Shown here piece after piece: positions 10,907-21,726 of a stretch of DNA of 64,000 nucleotides. The notes below the pieces were generated by a model. It did not search any database. It was not told the origin of the DNA and worked only from the letters and a program-made list of their open reading frames with translations. The stretch spans positions 97,521,302-97,585,301 of the forward strand of contig NC_088783.1 of the NCBI RefSeq assembly GCF_958450345.1, in the 5' to 3' direction. Origin of the DNA: Calliphora vicina. Its lineage: Eukaryota > Arthropoda > Insecta > Diptera > Calliphoridae. Position 1 is the stretch's first letter. The number at the start of each line of letters is the position of its first letter. Made by a program: the position numbers and the translations under genes.

Positions 10907-11837
10907 CAAGGCGAATTTATATACCAGGTGGTGTCGATAGCACAGCTGATTATTGTTTACTTTACTTTTTTAGATGTTTGAGCTGTCAAATTGTCTTGTG
11001 TTTGTTGCGGCGAATTATATAACAAACGTAAAAATAACAAAAACAACATGGAAACTTTGACAGCTTAACGGCCATTTTCACAATGTACGATTATTTCATT
11101 TTAACCGGAAAATTAACTAACTGTCGGTTTGTTTAACAGGGACCATTTAACCAACGGTTACCGATTTTCGTTTCACCATCATTTGATTACTTAACCAAAG
11201 CATTCAGTAGAAAGTATGGCAATAATGCATACATTTGTTTACGAAAAATAGTGTAATGAAAGATTGAAATATAAAAAATTGTCTAAAAGACGGCATAACA
11301 AATAATAATTTGTGTTTTCTTAGTGGTATAATAAAAAAACGTATAAAACTCAAAAATATTAAGGTACCTAACTGTAAAATTTACAGAACAAACTGAACAA
11401 CAATTACTGAAAACCAACAAGGAAAAGTGCACATTTGTTGTTTGGTTTGTAAGTGCAATATCCGGGTGGTATATGGATCACCCCGTGCAAAATTTACTTT
11501 TATTCGCTTTACACTTTTAAAAATTATAAATATTACAAAAATATAAATGTTTTTCCATGTTCTTTTATTATATTTCTTACAATTAAGATGCTAACCGGCG
11601 AAATTTATTCGGTTATATTTAACAGCAACTTTGTTGTTAAATAGTGTCAGTTAAGAATTAATCGTACATTGTGAAATTCATATTAGCCTAACTTGCGGTT
11701 AAAGTTCACGTTAACTTTTAATCGTACATTGTGAAAATGGCCATAAACCACATAAACAAAAACAAATTACAAGTGGTTTTTGTAAATGTTGTACTTGTTG
11801 TAGAATCGACACCTCCTAGTATATAAATTCGCCTTTA
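10907..11837. mobile_element. hAT-like MITE, CAAGGCGAATTTATATAC ends
   Basis: The ends are inverted for about 30 bp. It is flanked by TTTTTGAC (10899-10906) and TTTTCGAC (11838-11845), a 7/8 match. The uninterrupted sequence in the relative at 28.98 kb (TTTTTGACACTTAATTTTA) supports the insertion. Confidence 0.72.
11069..11743. mobile_element. PIF/Harbinger-like MITE with TAA TSD
   Basis: Inverted ends GGCCATTTTCACAATGTACG, flanked by TAA (11066-11068, 11744-11746), nested inside the element at 10907. A second inner pair (TTAACCG-type) lies about 30 bp inside. The 3-bp TSD is the reason for the superfamily guess. Confidence 0.7.
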
Positions 11838-12544
11838 TTTTCGACATTTTATTTTGTTTATAGTAGAATTTAAACTACACAGAGTTTAAATTTTCCGTAT
11901 TGAATATCGTATAAAATTTAAAACATTTTTATAAAACTCTGTCTGGTGAAGAATAAAAAGGCACTAACACTTAGAGTTAGATACATTTTACTAACACATA
12001 TTTAGAGTTAGGTACTGCTTAGGGTTCTATAAGTCGATTGTTCGAGCAATCTACTATTTCCTGAAAAAAGTTCAAAAGTCCAAATCGACTTTTTGGTCGG
12101 AAAAAAATCGAACAATCGATTATGTTATCTCAAAAGTCGAATAGTCGAAATTAGTCGAAATAGTTGATAAAAGTCGACTTTTTAGATTGTTAAAAAAAAA
12201 TATTGCACTTGCATTTTTTGTAGTGTATGCTAATATATGTAAATAATTAATAAATAAATGTTTATAAAATAAAGCTTTTTTCTACACAAAATTCTTACAA
12301 CATTATTTTAACTATTATCGCCTTGATGAATTTCAGATCTTAGAGCGAGAGAAAAATTAAAATGTAGTTAAAAATCGATGAGACGAGATATAGAAAGATA
12401 AATTTATATATTTCTCCCTCTTTTAAATCTACCGTGGTTTATTATACATTTTCTTTTGTTAATTTTTCGTAAATTTTTTTTGTTTGCCTCCGCCATGTTG
12501 CTAAAAACAGCTGATTCGGGTCTATGTTAGTCTATGGTAGAAAC

Positions 12545-12935
12545 CAAGGTGCATTTAATAAGGTGCCATCGACAGCACAGCTGATTATAGAAATAGCACG
12601 CACAAATGTCAAACTACATATATAAAAAATATCCGCCCCGTACGCACGTATGTCAAACTCTATATATAAAAAATAAGTGAATTCGCCTGTATTTATTTCA
12701 ATTCGCCACTGCTGTCACCAAGGTGCATTTAATAAGGTGCCATCGGCAGCACAGCTGATTATAGAAATAGCACGCACAAATGTCAAACTACATATATAAA
12801 AAATATTCGCCCGTACGTCCGTATGTCAAACTCTATATATAAAAAATAAGTGAATTCGCCTGTATTTATTTCAATTCGCCACTGCTGTCACCTTGTTAAA
12901 TACGCCTTGGCTGTCACCTTGTTAAATACGCCTTG
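12545..12935. mobile_element. 191-bp-family hAT MITE, interrupted by another copy of itself
   Basis: Inverted ends CAAGGTGCATTTAATAAGG / ATACGCCTTG, with perfect TSD GTAGAAAC (12537-12544, 12936-12943). The second copy (12719-12909) sits inside it near its right end. Confidence 0.92.
12719..12909. mobile_element. 191-bp hAT MITE nested in its own kind
   Basis: 191 bp, TSD GCTGTCAC on both sides (12711-12718, 12910-12917); this 8-mer is part of the host copy. Same length and near-identical sequence as the copies at 59229, 61102 and 62325. Confidence 0.93.
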
Positions 12936-13135
12936 GTAGAAACCATGTATTTTTTACAAGAAATGAAAAAAAGTTGAAAAAGGTCGAAAATAGACGAAAA
13001 AAGTCAATTAACTAAAAAGTCGAATGCTCGAAAAATCGACTTTTCATAAACTACCAAAAGTCGAAAGTTCGAAATGTCGACTTTTTAAAAAACGGAAAAA
13101 GTCGAAAAGTCGACTTTTTGTTTCAGCTATAGAAC

Positions 13136-13370
13136 CAAAGTAAATTATTTAAGTAGACTCAGTAGAACAGCTGACTATTTTTTTTATTCAGTCTGAACTG
13201 TCAATTCACTTGTGGTTGTTGTGGTGAAAAATACAACAAGCCCCAAAGCAAAAACAACAACAACAGGCAACTTTGACAGCTCAGACCTTAAACCAAAAAC
13301 AAAATTGCTTGTGGTTGTTGTAAATGTTGTATTTGTTGTAGTACTGTCGCTACTTTATTAATTTACTTTG
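13136..13370. mobile_element. hAT MITE, CAAAGTAAATTA ends
   Basis: 235 bp, inverted ends CAAAGTAAATTA...TAATTTACTTTG, TSD TATAGAAC/TATAGAAT (7/8). It inserted into the right terminus of the hAT element at 12020. A second copy is at 16101. Confidence 0.85.
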
Positions 13371-13579
13371 TATAGAATCCTAGCAGCGTTGCCGCCTTGG
13401 TCCAATTGGACCAAAATTGGTAGTTTGAAGTTAACAAATTGACTTTTGGTAGTTTGGTTGGTTTGTTCCGATATTTGTCGTATTTTGGTAGGCTACGTAA
13501 TTTCTGAATACAGAAGTATTTTTAAGAACAAAATAATTAAAATAATAACGAAAATACTACTTATGTTAAGCCAAAATAA

Positions 13580-14426
13580 AGGCGGAACAAATCAAGATCT
13601 CCGTAACAGTTTATATTTTCATAATTTTTTTTCTGTTAATATTTACATTTTCTGTATTGTCGGTCTTCGGCCGGGCGAAGGGACTTTTAACTCTGGGGTG
13701 TATCGAACACCGGCTTCGCTAAAATCACTTTTCCGGTATATCAACATTTTCTGAAGTACTGTCATATAAATTCTAAAAGGAATTTTTGGTTCACAATATT
13801 AATAAACTGTACCATATTATATATCATATTAAAGGTATAGTGAAGCACTATTCAATGATACCCATAACGATCAGTTTGTTTTCCAAATATATGAGAAATG
13901 TACAATTATATGTATTGACTTTAAATTCCTATAACTCTTAAACTAAGAGAGAGCAGCCAAAAATATTAACGTTTTTGTGCTTCTAATTATGAAAGCTATC
14001 GACACCAAAAAAATTATAAAAATGCAAGCTGTTTCGCTGATCTTGATTTATACCTATGTGACAAACTATAATGTACTTAAGAGAGTTTCGTCAAGTTTCG
14101 TCAAATTTTATTTGCTTAAGCAAAGTGCGAAGCTGGTCGCACATTCCGTACGGAATCAGCTGTTTGTTTATTTTATACAAAGAAAATAGAGAAATAAATG
14201 AAAAGGATGAAGACAATTAATTTATTTTGATAAAATAATAAGAAATACGTATTTTTTTAATTGCATGTTGCACATAAATGTGCAAATGGAGCTAAATTGT
14301 TTTGAATGCACGTAAGTACATTATGGTCATCTAAAAGTTTCTTCGGATTTCCTTAAGCATTTGACAGACTTTTCGTTCAGTTATGACATTACCTTAAGCT
14401 AGCTTATGCATATTATAGTTCGGCCT
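13580..14426. mobile_element. PIF/Harbinger-like insertion, AGGCSGAAC ends
   Basis: 847 bp absent from copy B, where the site reads CCAAAATAATAAAAC (61667-61681). Ends AGGCGGAAC/GTTCGGCCT, TSD TAA (13577-13579, 14427-14429). Confidence 0.82.
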
Positions 14427-14479
14427 TAATAAAACTACATATTTGCAAAATATGAAGATAGCATTTTCTAAAATATTTA

Positions 14480-15035
14480 GAGCCAGTTTTTGACTTCGTA
14501 TTTAAATATGAATTATATTTAAGTTCTATTTAAATGCGAAAATGAGTTTCTCAGTGCTTTTTTAAATGATACTTAAATGGCCGACGTTGGTCATTTAAAT
14601 TCTATTTAAGTTTCATAAACTACCATATGTTTTTGACAGCTGACTTTTGTTGTTTGGTTTTTTTTTCACTCTATTGTAGTAAAAAAAAAAAACAAACAAC
14701 AGCGTCTTGCTAAAAAAAGCGTCTTGCAAAAACTACAATTCCGATGCGGGGCAATTGGAGCTTCTTTTGTGCATTTTCCTACCAATAATTTTATTGTTTA
14801 ATAAACTTTTATTTCTTATTGGGCAAAATGTATCACTTTTTGTTTTGGTTGAACAGCTGTTTTAAGCAAAACTATCGATAAATTTTTGATATTTAGTAGT
14901 GCTACCATACTTTTATCTTATTTAAATAAGACAAATTATGTAGCACTGAAAAACTCAAACTGTATTTAAATACAACTTAATTTTAAGTTAAAATTAACTA
15001 AATACGTATTTAAATAACAAGTCAAAAACTGGGCA
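14480..15035. mobile_element. PIF/Harbinger-like MITE, CCAGTTTTTGACTT ends
   Basis: 556 bp, inverted ends CCAGTTTTTGACTT... with many TATTTAAATA motifs. TSD TTA (14477-14479, 15036-15038). Copy B has the empty site at about 61715-61735. Confidence 0.85.
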
Positions 15036-15361
15036 TTAGTTTAGTCAGGTAAATGTGTATTTATTTAGTAGTGTTGAGTTCAAAAAATGCCAAAGGGCTC
15101 TCAAAACTTTTATTTTCTAATAATATGTATTAAACTCTGCTTCAATATCATTCTTCCTCTGGATAATTTTATAGCAGCAATAATATAATTTTAAGTTAAC
15201 TATTAATTTTGAAACGAATTCATATAGCATTTCTCAAATATTTTAAATTTGGTAGGCTTTGGTAGCTTTTAATTAGAAATTTGGTAGGAAAAATATTTTA
15301 TGAGTGGCAACGCTGAATCCTAGTACTGCTGTCAAAGAGTCGGACTTTTTGTATATACTGT

Positions 15362-16100
15362 GTTACGTGGAGACAGGGTGATATTAATTGTACCAATTGA
15401 GTCATTGGAGTACCATTCTACATTTCAGACTGAAATTGTTCCAATTTGTACTAACTTTTCATCATTGGTGTAATTAAAAACAAAAACACGTTTGCCGAAC
15501 AGAATAGTAAATAAACTTTATTGTAACACTGAAATCGTTTAACATTTTTGGCTACCAAAATAGACATCTACCCATTATATTCAATCACAAACTTACGGAA
15601 CTTTTTATACATGAATGTACTTGTGATGATTTCGAAATGCAGCAAAATATTCCACACATTTTATAAAAATTAAGTTTAATCAAGAAACTATAGTTTTACA
15701 CGGTGCTGCCAGTATTGTTTCCATACTCATTCCCAATTAACGTTTTTGCATCCCCAGTTAACGATTTATAATCCCTAAAAAGGCCCACTTTATTGATTAT
15801 GTACTTCCAAAAATTAAATTAAATGTGCATTTAAATATGCACAGAAAAACTAGATTTCATATTCTATCACAAAATTCATAAAATCAAATATTTTTTTTTA
15901 CTGAAATGGGACCTATCACAAAAATTGTAAAATCAAATACAGAAATTCGTAAATATTTTATTGAAAAAAAATATTTTTTTCTTATTAAAAAAATATACAA
16001 TTTATAAAATCAATTGTTTGAAAATTTATAGAAATTCAAACAATATACCTTGCTCCATGGCATAGAATAAACACGTAGAACGGAAGGAGAGAGTAATATA
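15362..16100. other. no gene seen
   Basis: AT-rich sequence with imperfect inverted segments around 15380-15480 (GTACCAATTG / CAATTTGTAC). No ORF or intact TE boundary recognised. Confidence 0.4.
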
Positions 16101-16313
16101 CAAAGTAAATTAATAAAGTAGACTCAGTAGAACAGCTGACTATTTTTTTTATTCAGTCTGAACTGTCAATTCACTTGTGGTTATTGTGGTGTTTGTCCAA
16201 AAGCAAAAACAACAACAGGCAACTTTGACAGCTCAGACCTTAAACCAAAAACAAAATTGCTTGTGGTTTTTGTAAATGTTGTAGTACTGTCGCTACTTTA
16301 TTAATTTACTTTG
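16101..16313. mobile_element. hAT MITE, CAAAGTAAATTA ends, second copy
   Basis: 213 bp, closely similar to 13136-13370 (AACAGCTGACTATTTTTTTTATTCAG core), with inverted ends CAAAGTAAATTAATAAAGTAG. The flanking 8-mers no longer match. Confidence 0.82.
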
Positions 16314-16657
16314 GGTACAGACACAGTTAACGATTTACGAATACTCGCCCTGTGTTTAACAAGAAGTTTATAAATGTTTCGAATAAAAAGTGTCCCCACT
16401 AATAAGTCTTAAGCTACGTATACACGGTTGTCATAAGCATTAAACACATTCAAGACAGCAGGCTACCAACTTCAATCTGTCAAAAATAAAATGCACACGT
16501 TTATATGGAGACGATTATTTTAACGACAGCACAGCTACACGGCCACACGACTACTCATGCCGATGTAGCCGAATTAAGGCTGGGTTAGCCGACCGTTGAT
16601 GTAATGTAACCGTAATGTTGACTTAACGTAACACTTTAGTGCGATTATAGAACATTA

Positions 16658-17169
16658 CACCCCGTCTACAACAGGCATGAAATGCTGTTAAAACATGATG
16701 TTAAGACTTCATGTTAAATTATTAATATGTTAATGGTGGAGTATCGTACTCATGCCAATATTAAGATATTTCATTATTTTTTGATTGTCAGCGAAGCAAA
16801 TTCTATAAAATATGGGAACTGTTCGTATAATCCATTGATTTTAAAAGTTTCTTCAGCGTTAGCATCCATTTTTATTTATTTTTTGTTTTATAGAATTACA
16901 AAGCCAATCAATTTTTACACAATTTTCCACATTATTTTACAGCATTTATTTGTTTGTTTGTCGAATGAAAATTGTAAATGAAAAAAAAGCAACAAAATGG
17001 CTGCTGTCAAGCTTAAACGTCATTTCATGTTATAATAGAGTTGTTAAAACATATGGTTTAACAACCATGTTAAAACATGAGAAAAACGCTAACATGATGT
17101 CTCTATACCTAACACTAACATCGTGTTATTGTTAATGTTTAGCATTTCATGCCTGTTGTAGACGGTGTG
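16658..17169. mobile_element. nested MITE, CGTCTACAACAGGCATG ends
   Basis: 512 bp, inverted ends with the shared core CCGTCTACAACAGGCATG, TSD TTA (16655-16657, 17170-17172). Short ORFs inside are not recognisable. Confidence 0.8.
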
Positions 17170-17465
17170 TTAAAAACGTGTCATATGTTTTTGACATAAA
17201 CAAACAAATTTAAACAGCTGTTTGAAAGTGTTATCAACACAATTGTTATAAATACTGTTCAAGCGATTTTATAATTTTTTTCTGCGATTTAAAAAAAATG
17301 TATTCATCATCATTGTGAAGTGCTTCGAAGTGACTTCATATATGTTTATATTAACCCATTAGGAGACAATTATAAATATTATTTATTACCTTGTCATACA
17401 GACTTTATTTATTAAAGGTCCGATAACTTAAAAATTAATTAATATTGTATTGTACTTTATACTAA

Positions 17466-17592
17466 GGGCCATTATTACAACTTGCCTTTATGTTCGTAAT
17501 AGTAATAGTTAACTTTAAGGGTACCTTTTTCTATTGCTTAAAGTTTCACCTTTCACTATTTCGAACATAAAGGCAAGTTGTAATAATGGCCC
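17466..17592. mobile_element. 127-bp palindromic MITE
   Basis: Arms GGGCCATTATTACAACTTGC and inverse, TSD TAA (17463-17465, 17593-17595). It would fold into a long stem. Confidence 0.85.
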
Positions 17593-17833
17593 TAATATGT
17601 TAATTTAATTTGTCTATACAAAATATTAATTTAATATTTTCAAACTTATTACTTTCGACTATTATTATTGGTATACATTTTATAAATGCTTGTATGAACT
17701 AATTTGTATAATAAGTAAATATTACCATAACAATAAAAAAGTTTTTTTTTTAGTAAAAATTGTGCTAAATTTCCCAATTATTGATAAATTCACTGACATT
17801 TACTGTTGTGGGATATGCTAGTTCCTTTGTCCC

Positions 17834-17946
17834 CGTTTACAATGCAGAAATTGAAAGGCAGACATTGTGTAATACACACTGTACCTCTTCAACACCTCGC
17901 CTTCAAACTTCGTCTGTCTAATTTTCAATTTCTGCATTGTAAACGT
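17834..17946. repeat. inverted-repeat element, GTTTACAATGCAG arms
   Basis: Arms GTTTACAATGCAGAAATTGA and inverse, about 22 bp, about 113 bp in all. No clear TSD. Confidence 0.6.
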
Positions 17947-18216
17947 AGACTATGCGCATTTCACTGGTTGCTTAGGCCAGATCATCAGGAAATCTTTTCC
18001 CAAAAGGCTTTAGAAAAACCAAAGATATTATACAAATCAAACTATAGAGTGAATGAGAATTACAGACACTCAAGCTTTATTTGTAAAAATATCAAAGCTT
18101 AAACAAAAAATCAACAATAAACAGTGAGTTTATCTTTTCTTACATTTTGTTTTTTATTTATGTATTTATATTATTGAAATATTTAAAACATTTTTAGAAC
18201 ATTGAAAATATTGTTA

Positions 18217-18817
18217 CACAGAAAAAAGTTTCAACATAAATATTATGATTCGAATTCATTGATTTCAATTCATAACATTTATAAATAATTTCTTAAATAG
18301 TATGATTTTTTTAATATTTTATGTTTTGAAATAAAATCTAGAAAGCTTGAAAAATATAATTTCAATTTCATTTTTATTTTTATGTTGTTCAAAAATGTTT
18401 GAAATTTTTCATGGAAAATTTTTATTTTTTTTTTGATTTTCAGCTACAAAATGATATAAAAAGCGCGAAAATTATTAAATTGATTTAAGAGGATGAAATG
18501 CTTTTATATTTATGAATGTTTTATTATGTTTAATGATAATTTTTAAGTTTCAGATATTCTCCTTTTTATCTTAAAATATTGGCCAATATATGGTTATTAT
18601 GCAAATATTCTTGCACTAATTCATTATATAATACAATTATAATGCAATTTATTAAAAAAATTAAGTAAAAAAAGCAAAAATTTCCGTCATGTAAAATTTT
18701 ATAATATTTATGAACATGTTCTTATTTTGAATGAAATAAGTTTGGGAAAAAAAGTCAAATTCGATTAATAATATTTATTACAAAATTCATTCCAATTATG
18801 AATTTCTTTTTTCTGTG
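18217..18817. mobile_element. MITE, CACAGAAAAAAG ends, TA flanks
   Basis: 601 bp of strongly AT-rich sequence. Inverted ends CACAGAAAAAAG, each next to TA (18215-18216, 18818-18819), consistent with a Tc1/mariner-like MITE. Confidence 0.65.
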
Positions 18818-19582
18818 TAAGCGTTCATAAGTATTTTTTATACAAGACTTATAAAATCAACAAGTTGACAACACCGTTAGTAAATGTCACGTAGAAACGT
18901 AAAGAAATTCTGTTTTTAACAGGTTCAGACGTTACAGTTACGTTACATTTTGTCACTATAACTGCTTTAACTATTTTACACACAATAGAAACGATCAGCT
19001 GTTCCGTTCCGTTAAGGTTACATTACATTACAGTCGGCTAATCCACCCTTTAGGCTAATTTCTATTTTTGTCAGCTACAAAACAGAAATAGTGTTGCTAA
19101 TATAATAAACAAATGTAAATCAAATTAGTGCTTAAAAAAAATATATTTTTTTACTTAATTAAGAGAAGTTTCTGATAACCATATTGAAATAAATTAATAA
19201 CAGGTACATAATTAATTATAACCATATATATATTTTTACTCAAAATAATTGCTTCAATCTTAATTACTTTGGAATTTTGTACGATTATTTTTTATTAAAG
19301 TGGCACCACTGAATTATAAATCAGCTGTTTACTTTGTAGCTGTCGTCTTTAAAATAATTCAGTAGCTGCCACACGACTACAACTGTAACCAGCAGAATTT
19401 GTGTACGTGTAGCCTGCTGTCTTGAATGTGTTTAATGCAATATTCTTACAATATTGTCAGAACATGCTCATAAAATGGTTAACACAACCATGAGAACTTA
19501 TGTTGAAACATATGGGTGTTAACCATTTATTGAACATTTGCTGACAATATTGTAAGAATATGACAACCGTGTATACGTAGCT

Positions 19583-19862
19583 TTAGAAAGAAAAAACTGT
19601 TAAATTGCTATAAATATGGCATAGTTTTTATATATACAGATCAGGTTGAATATCAAGTTTTTGGCGGAAAAATTATCATAAACTTGAAAATGGGTATTCA
19701 CAATAATATCACTTATGTGTAAAGTTTCATGGAATCAAAAAGAAGATTGTTAAAATCTTACAAAGCTAATTGAAAGATGGTATCGTCAAATAAGGTTTTA
19801 CTATTCGGATAATTGTTTTCGAATCGTTCTCCAGTGTACACATATCTATATATGTATATATT
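19583..19862. other. spacer, nothing recognised
   Basis: AT-rich, no ORF, no boundary. Lies between the two nested clusters. Confidence 0.4.
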
Positions 19863-20070
19863 AGAGCCCTGCATGAATGACTCTATTTGTCACCCACAAT
19901 GAGTAATCCATTGCTTTGCACTCAAATCATTTTTTGTTTTGAATATTATTTACAAAGTGTACGTACCAAGAGCGGAAACTAGAAAAAAACTCAAACAAAA
20001 TAATCACACATACGAGTGTTGTTTTTGTTTGCACATAGTTTTTCCTACTAATACATTTTCACGACTTAGG

Positions 20071-20118
20071 CAAAGTAAATTAAATTAATTTTTAAATTAA
20101 TTAATTTAATTTACTTTG
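20071..20118. mobile_element. 48-bp palindromic micro-hAT element
   Basis: CAAAGTAAATTA...TAATTTACTTTG is almost only two termini back to back, flanked by a perfect 8-bp TSD GACTTAGG (20063-20070, 20119-20126). Uninterrupted relatives of the target (CACGACTTAGGTTTTTGACA) exist at 29279 and, inverted, at about 39078. The ends match the MITEs at 13136 and 16101. Confidence 0.85.
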
Positions 20119-21726
20119 GACTTAGGTTTCTGACAACTGAGTTGTCTTTGACAGGAGAGTTTCCGCTCTATGTCTATTATCTATGGTACGTACTTTCGAT
20201 TTTAATAATTCGAATTTTTGTTCTACTCAATCAATGCGAGTATTATTATGTATGTGTACGTCTACATTCAAATCGAGTAAGTAAACAACTTACGTATATT
20301 AAAATAATACAAAATAAATGTTCTGAATCGAGTGAATCGAGTTTTAAATGCCAAAAGAAAAATAATTAAAAAAATAATAAAAAAACATGAAATCGCAAAA
20401 TAATTTAAAAATGGAAAACATTGAGGTATTTCTAATTAAAAAAATACTAAACCGCATGATAAATCTTGAATTTATATTTTATTGCAAATTGGAACAGAAT
20501 TCTAGCGACGCCGCACAATGGTATGTGCAAAAAAAGAGGAAAATAAATCTGTAACTTCTAAACGCTTAGTCCGATTTGAATGAAATTTCACATGCGCAAA
20601 GAGTAGCGGGGCCAGGGGTCCCCAAAGTAGGACACCTCGGGTATGTTCAATTTTAAAAATGATCCTATTTCTTCGTTTGTGTTCCGATTACGTATATGGA
20701 ATCTTCTCGTCGAGCTCTACATAAAACCTCGTCGTAGATATCAATTATCTCTTATAGCTCAGGAGATATTCGCATTTGAAAATTAAATTTTCAAAATTTT
20801 TACCCACCCTACTCCAGTTTTTTGATGACCGCGGTTCCAAAAACTTCCCGATTTTCTCTATTATTCTTTTATAGGTTCATGCATTTGAATTTAAAAAGGC
20901 GATTTTTTGGCTATTTTTTTGGGAAAAAAGCACTTTTATTCTTTTTAAGTTATCTAAAAAATTTCTAAGAGGATGTATAATTAATTTGTACTTTTTGAAA
21001 AACTAACTTTACATCAAATATTTTAAATGAAAATAAAATTGATAATTTTTGATAACGAGGGGGCCAGGTCCATTCAAAAAACGCCTATTTTGTATGTAAA
21101 ATTCAACTTTAGGGCAAAAATTCTCAAATTGCATAGTTGCGATATCAAAATATAGAAACCTATTTTAGATGGCCCAATATGTTCTTAATTATTTTGTAAA
21201 GGGTTCCGATAACCCTGCCCCTGGTATGGATATTATAGCCAAAAAACGAAAAAATACCATTTTTGGGATTTTTCAATACTTTTTTGGGAATTGCCGGATT
21301 CCTGATTATAAATTTCAAAATTTTTTTTTTATTTTTCCATTTTCAATAAAAACATCTATATAAAGGTAAAATTTCATTAAAAAATATTCATAAATAAAAA
21401 TTTTATTTCAATTTGAAATATTTGTATCGTCGCAAAAATTAAATTAAAAAAATTGTTTGTCATATTTTTCGAAAAAGTATTCCATGAAAAATGGAATTAT
21501 TGAAAAATATACAAAATTTCCTAACCATTGATATATAACATGTCTACCTTATGTTTTTTACGTGACAAATTAATTAGGGAAAACTTAACACCTCGCAGAG
21601 AATTTAGGTAGGCGCAAACATACTTTTTTATGAATTTGTACAGCCACTTTTTTACGATCAATCCTTAAATTTTTTAAGGATTTATTTTATATAAAATTAT
21701 TCTTTATTTAAAAAATGTATAATAAA

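Larger units (their letters stand above)
13384..15315. mobile_element. hAT non-autonomous element copy A, CAGCGTTGCC ends
   Basis: 1932 bp, ends CAGCGTTGCC/GGCAACGCTG, perfect 8-bp TSD AATCCTAG (13376-13383, 15316-15323). Copy B at 61478 is the same element without the two insertions at 13580 and 14480. Near the ends it repeats GGTAGTTTGG/TTGGTAGG motifs. Confidence 0.92.
12020..15322. mobile_element. hAT element, TAGGGTTCTATA ends, TCGACTTTTT subterminal repeats
   Basis: The ends TAGGGTTCTATA and TATAGAATCCTA are flanked by a perfect 8-bp TSD GTACTGCT (12012-12019, 15323-15330). The empty site, with one GTACTGCT, is present in the relative at 62.9 kb (minus strand). Both subterminal regions (12020-12190, 12960-13125) are packed with AAAGTCGA/TCGACTTTTT repeats, typical of transposase-binding arrays. 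The element is interrupted by the MITEs at 12545 and 13136 and by the hAT copy at 13384. No transposase ORF. Confidence 0.82.
9586..15361 (+). mobile_element. hAT-family element (CAAAGTA ends) split by nested insertions
   Basis: The outermost layer of this nest. Its pieces (9586-9656, 9888-9903, 10731-10906, 11846-12019, 15331-15361) align in order with the inverse of the uninterrupted relative at 62887-63400. Examples are the CTCTCACATATACG segment, the AAACTCTG...CTGGTGAA segment and the AGTTAGGTACTGCTGTCAAAGAG segment. No transposase is present. Confidence 0.75.
16577..19049. mobile_element. nested PIF/Harbinger-like element, AGGSTGGRTTAGCC ends
   Basis: Inverted ends AGGCTGGGTTAGCCGAC / GTCGGCTAATCCACCCT, TSD TTA (16574-16576, 19050-19052). 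Imperfect inverted similarity extends to the GTAATGTAACC motif. Confidence 0.75.
16412..19582. mobile_element. outer PIF/Harbinger-like element, GCTACGTATACACGG ends
   Basis: Inverted ends AGCTACGTATACACGGTT and inverse, TSD TTA (16409-16411, 19583-19585). A second inverted block follows inside (CATTAAACACATTCAAGACA / TGTCTTGAATGTGTTTAATG). It carries the element at 16577 and everything nested in it. Confidence 0.82.

Noticed and set aside
16101..16313. 8-bp TSD for the second CAAAGTAAATTA MITE
   Set aside because: Flanks GTAATATA and GGTACAGA do not match; only the terminal repeats support the call.
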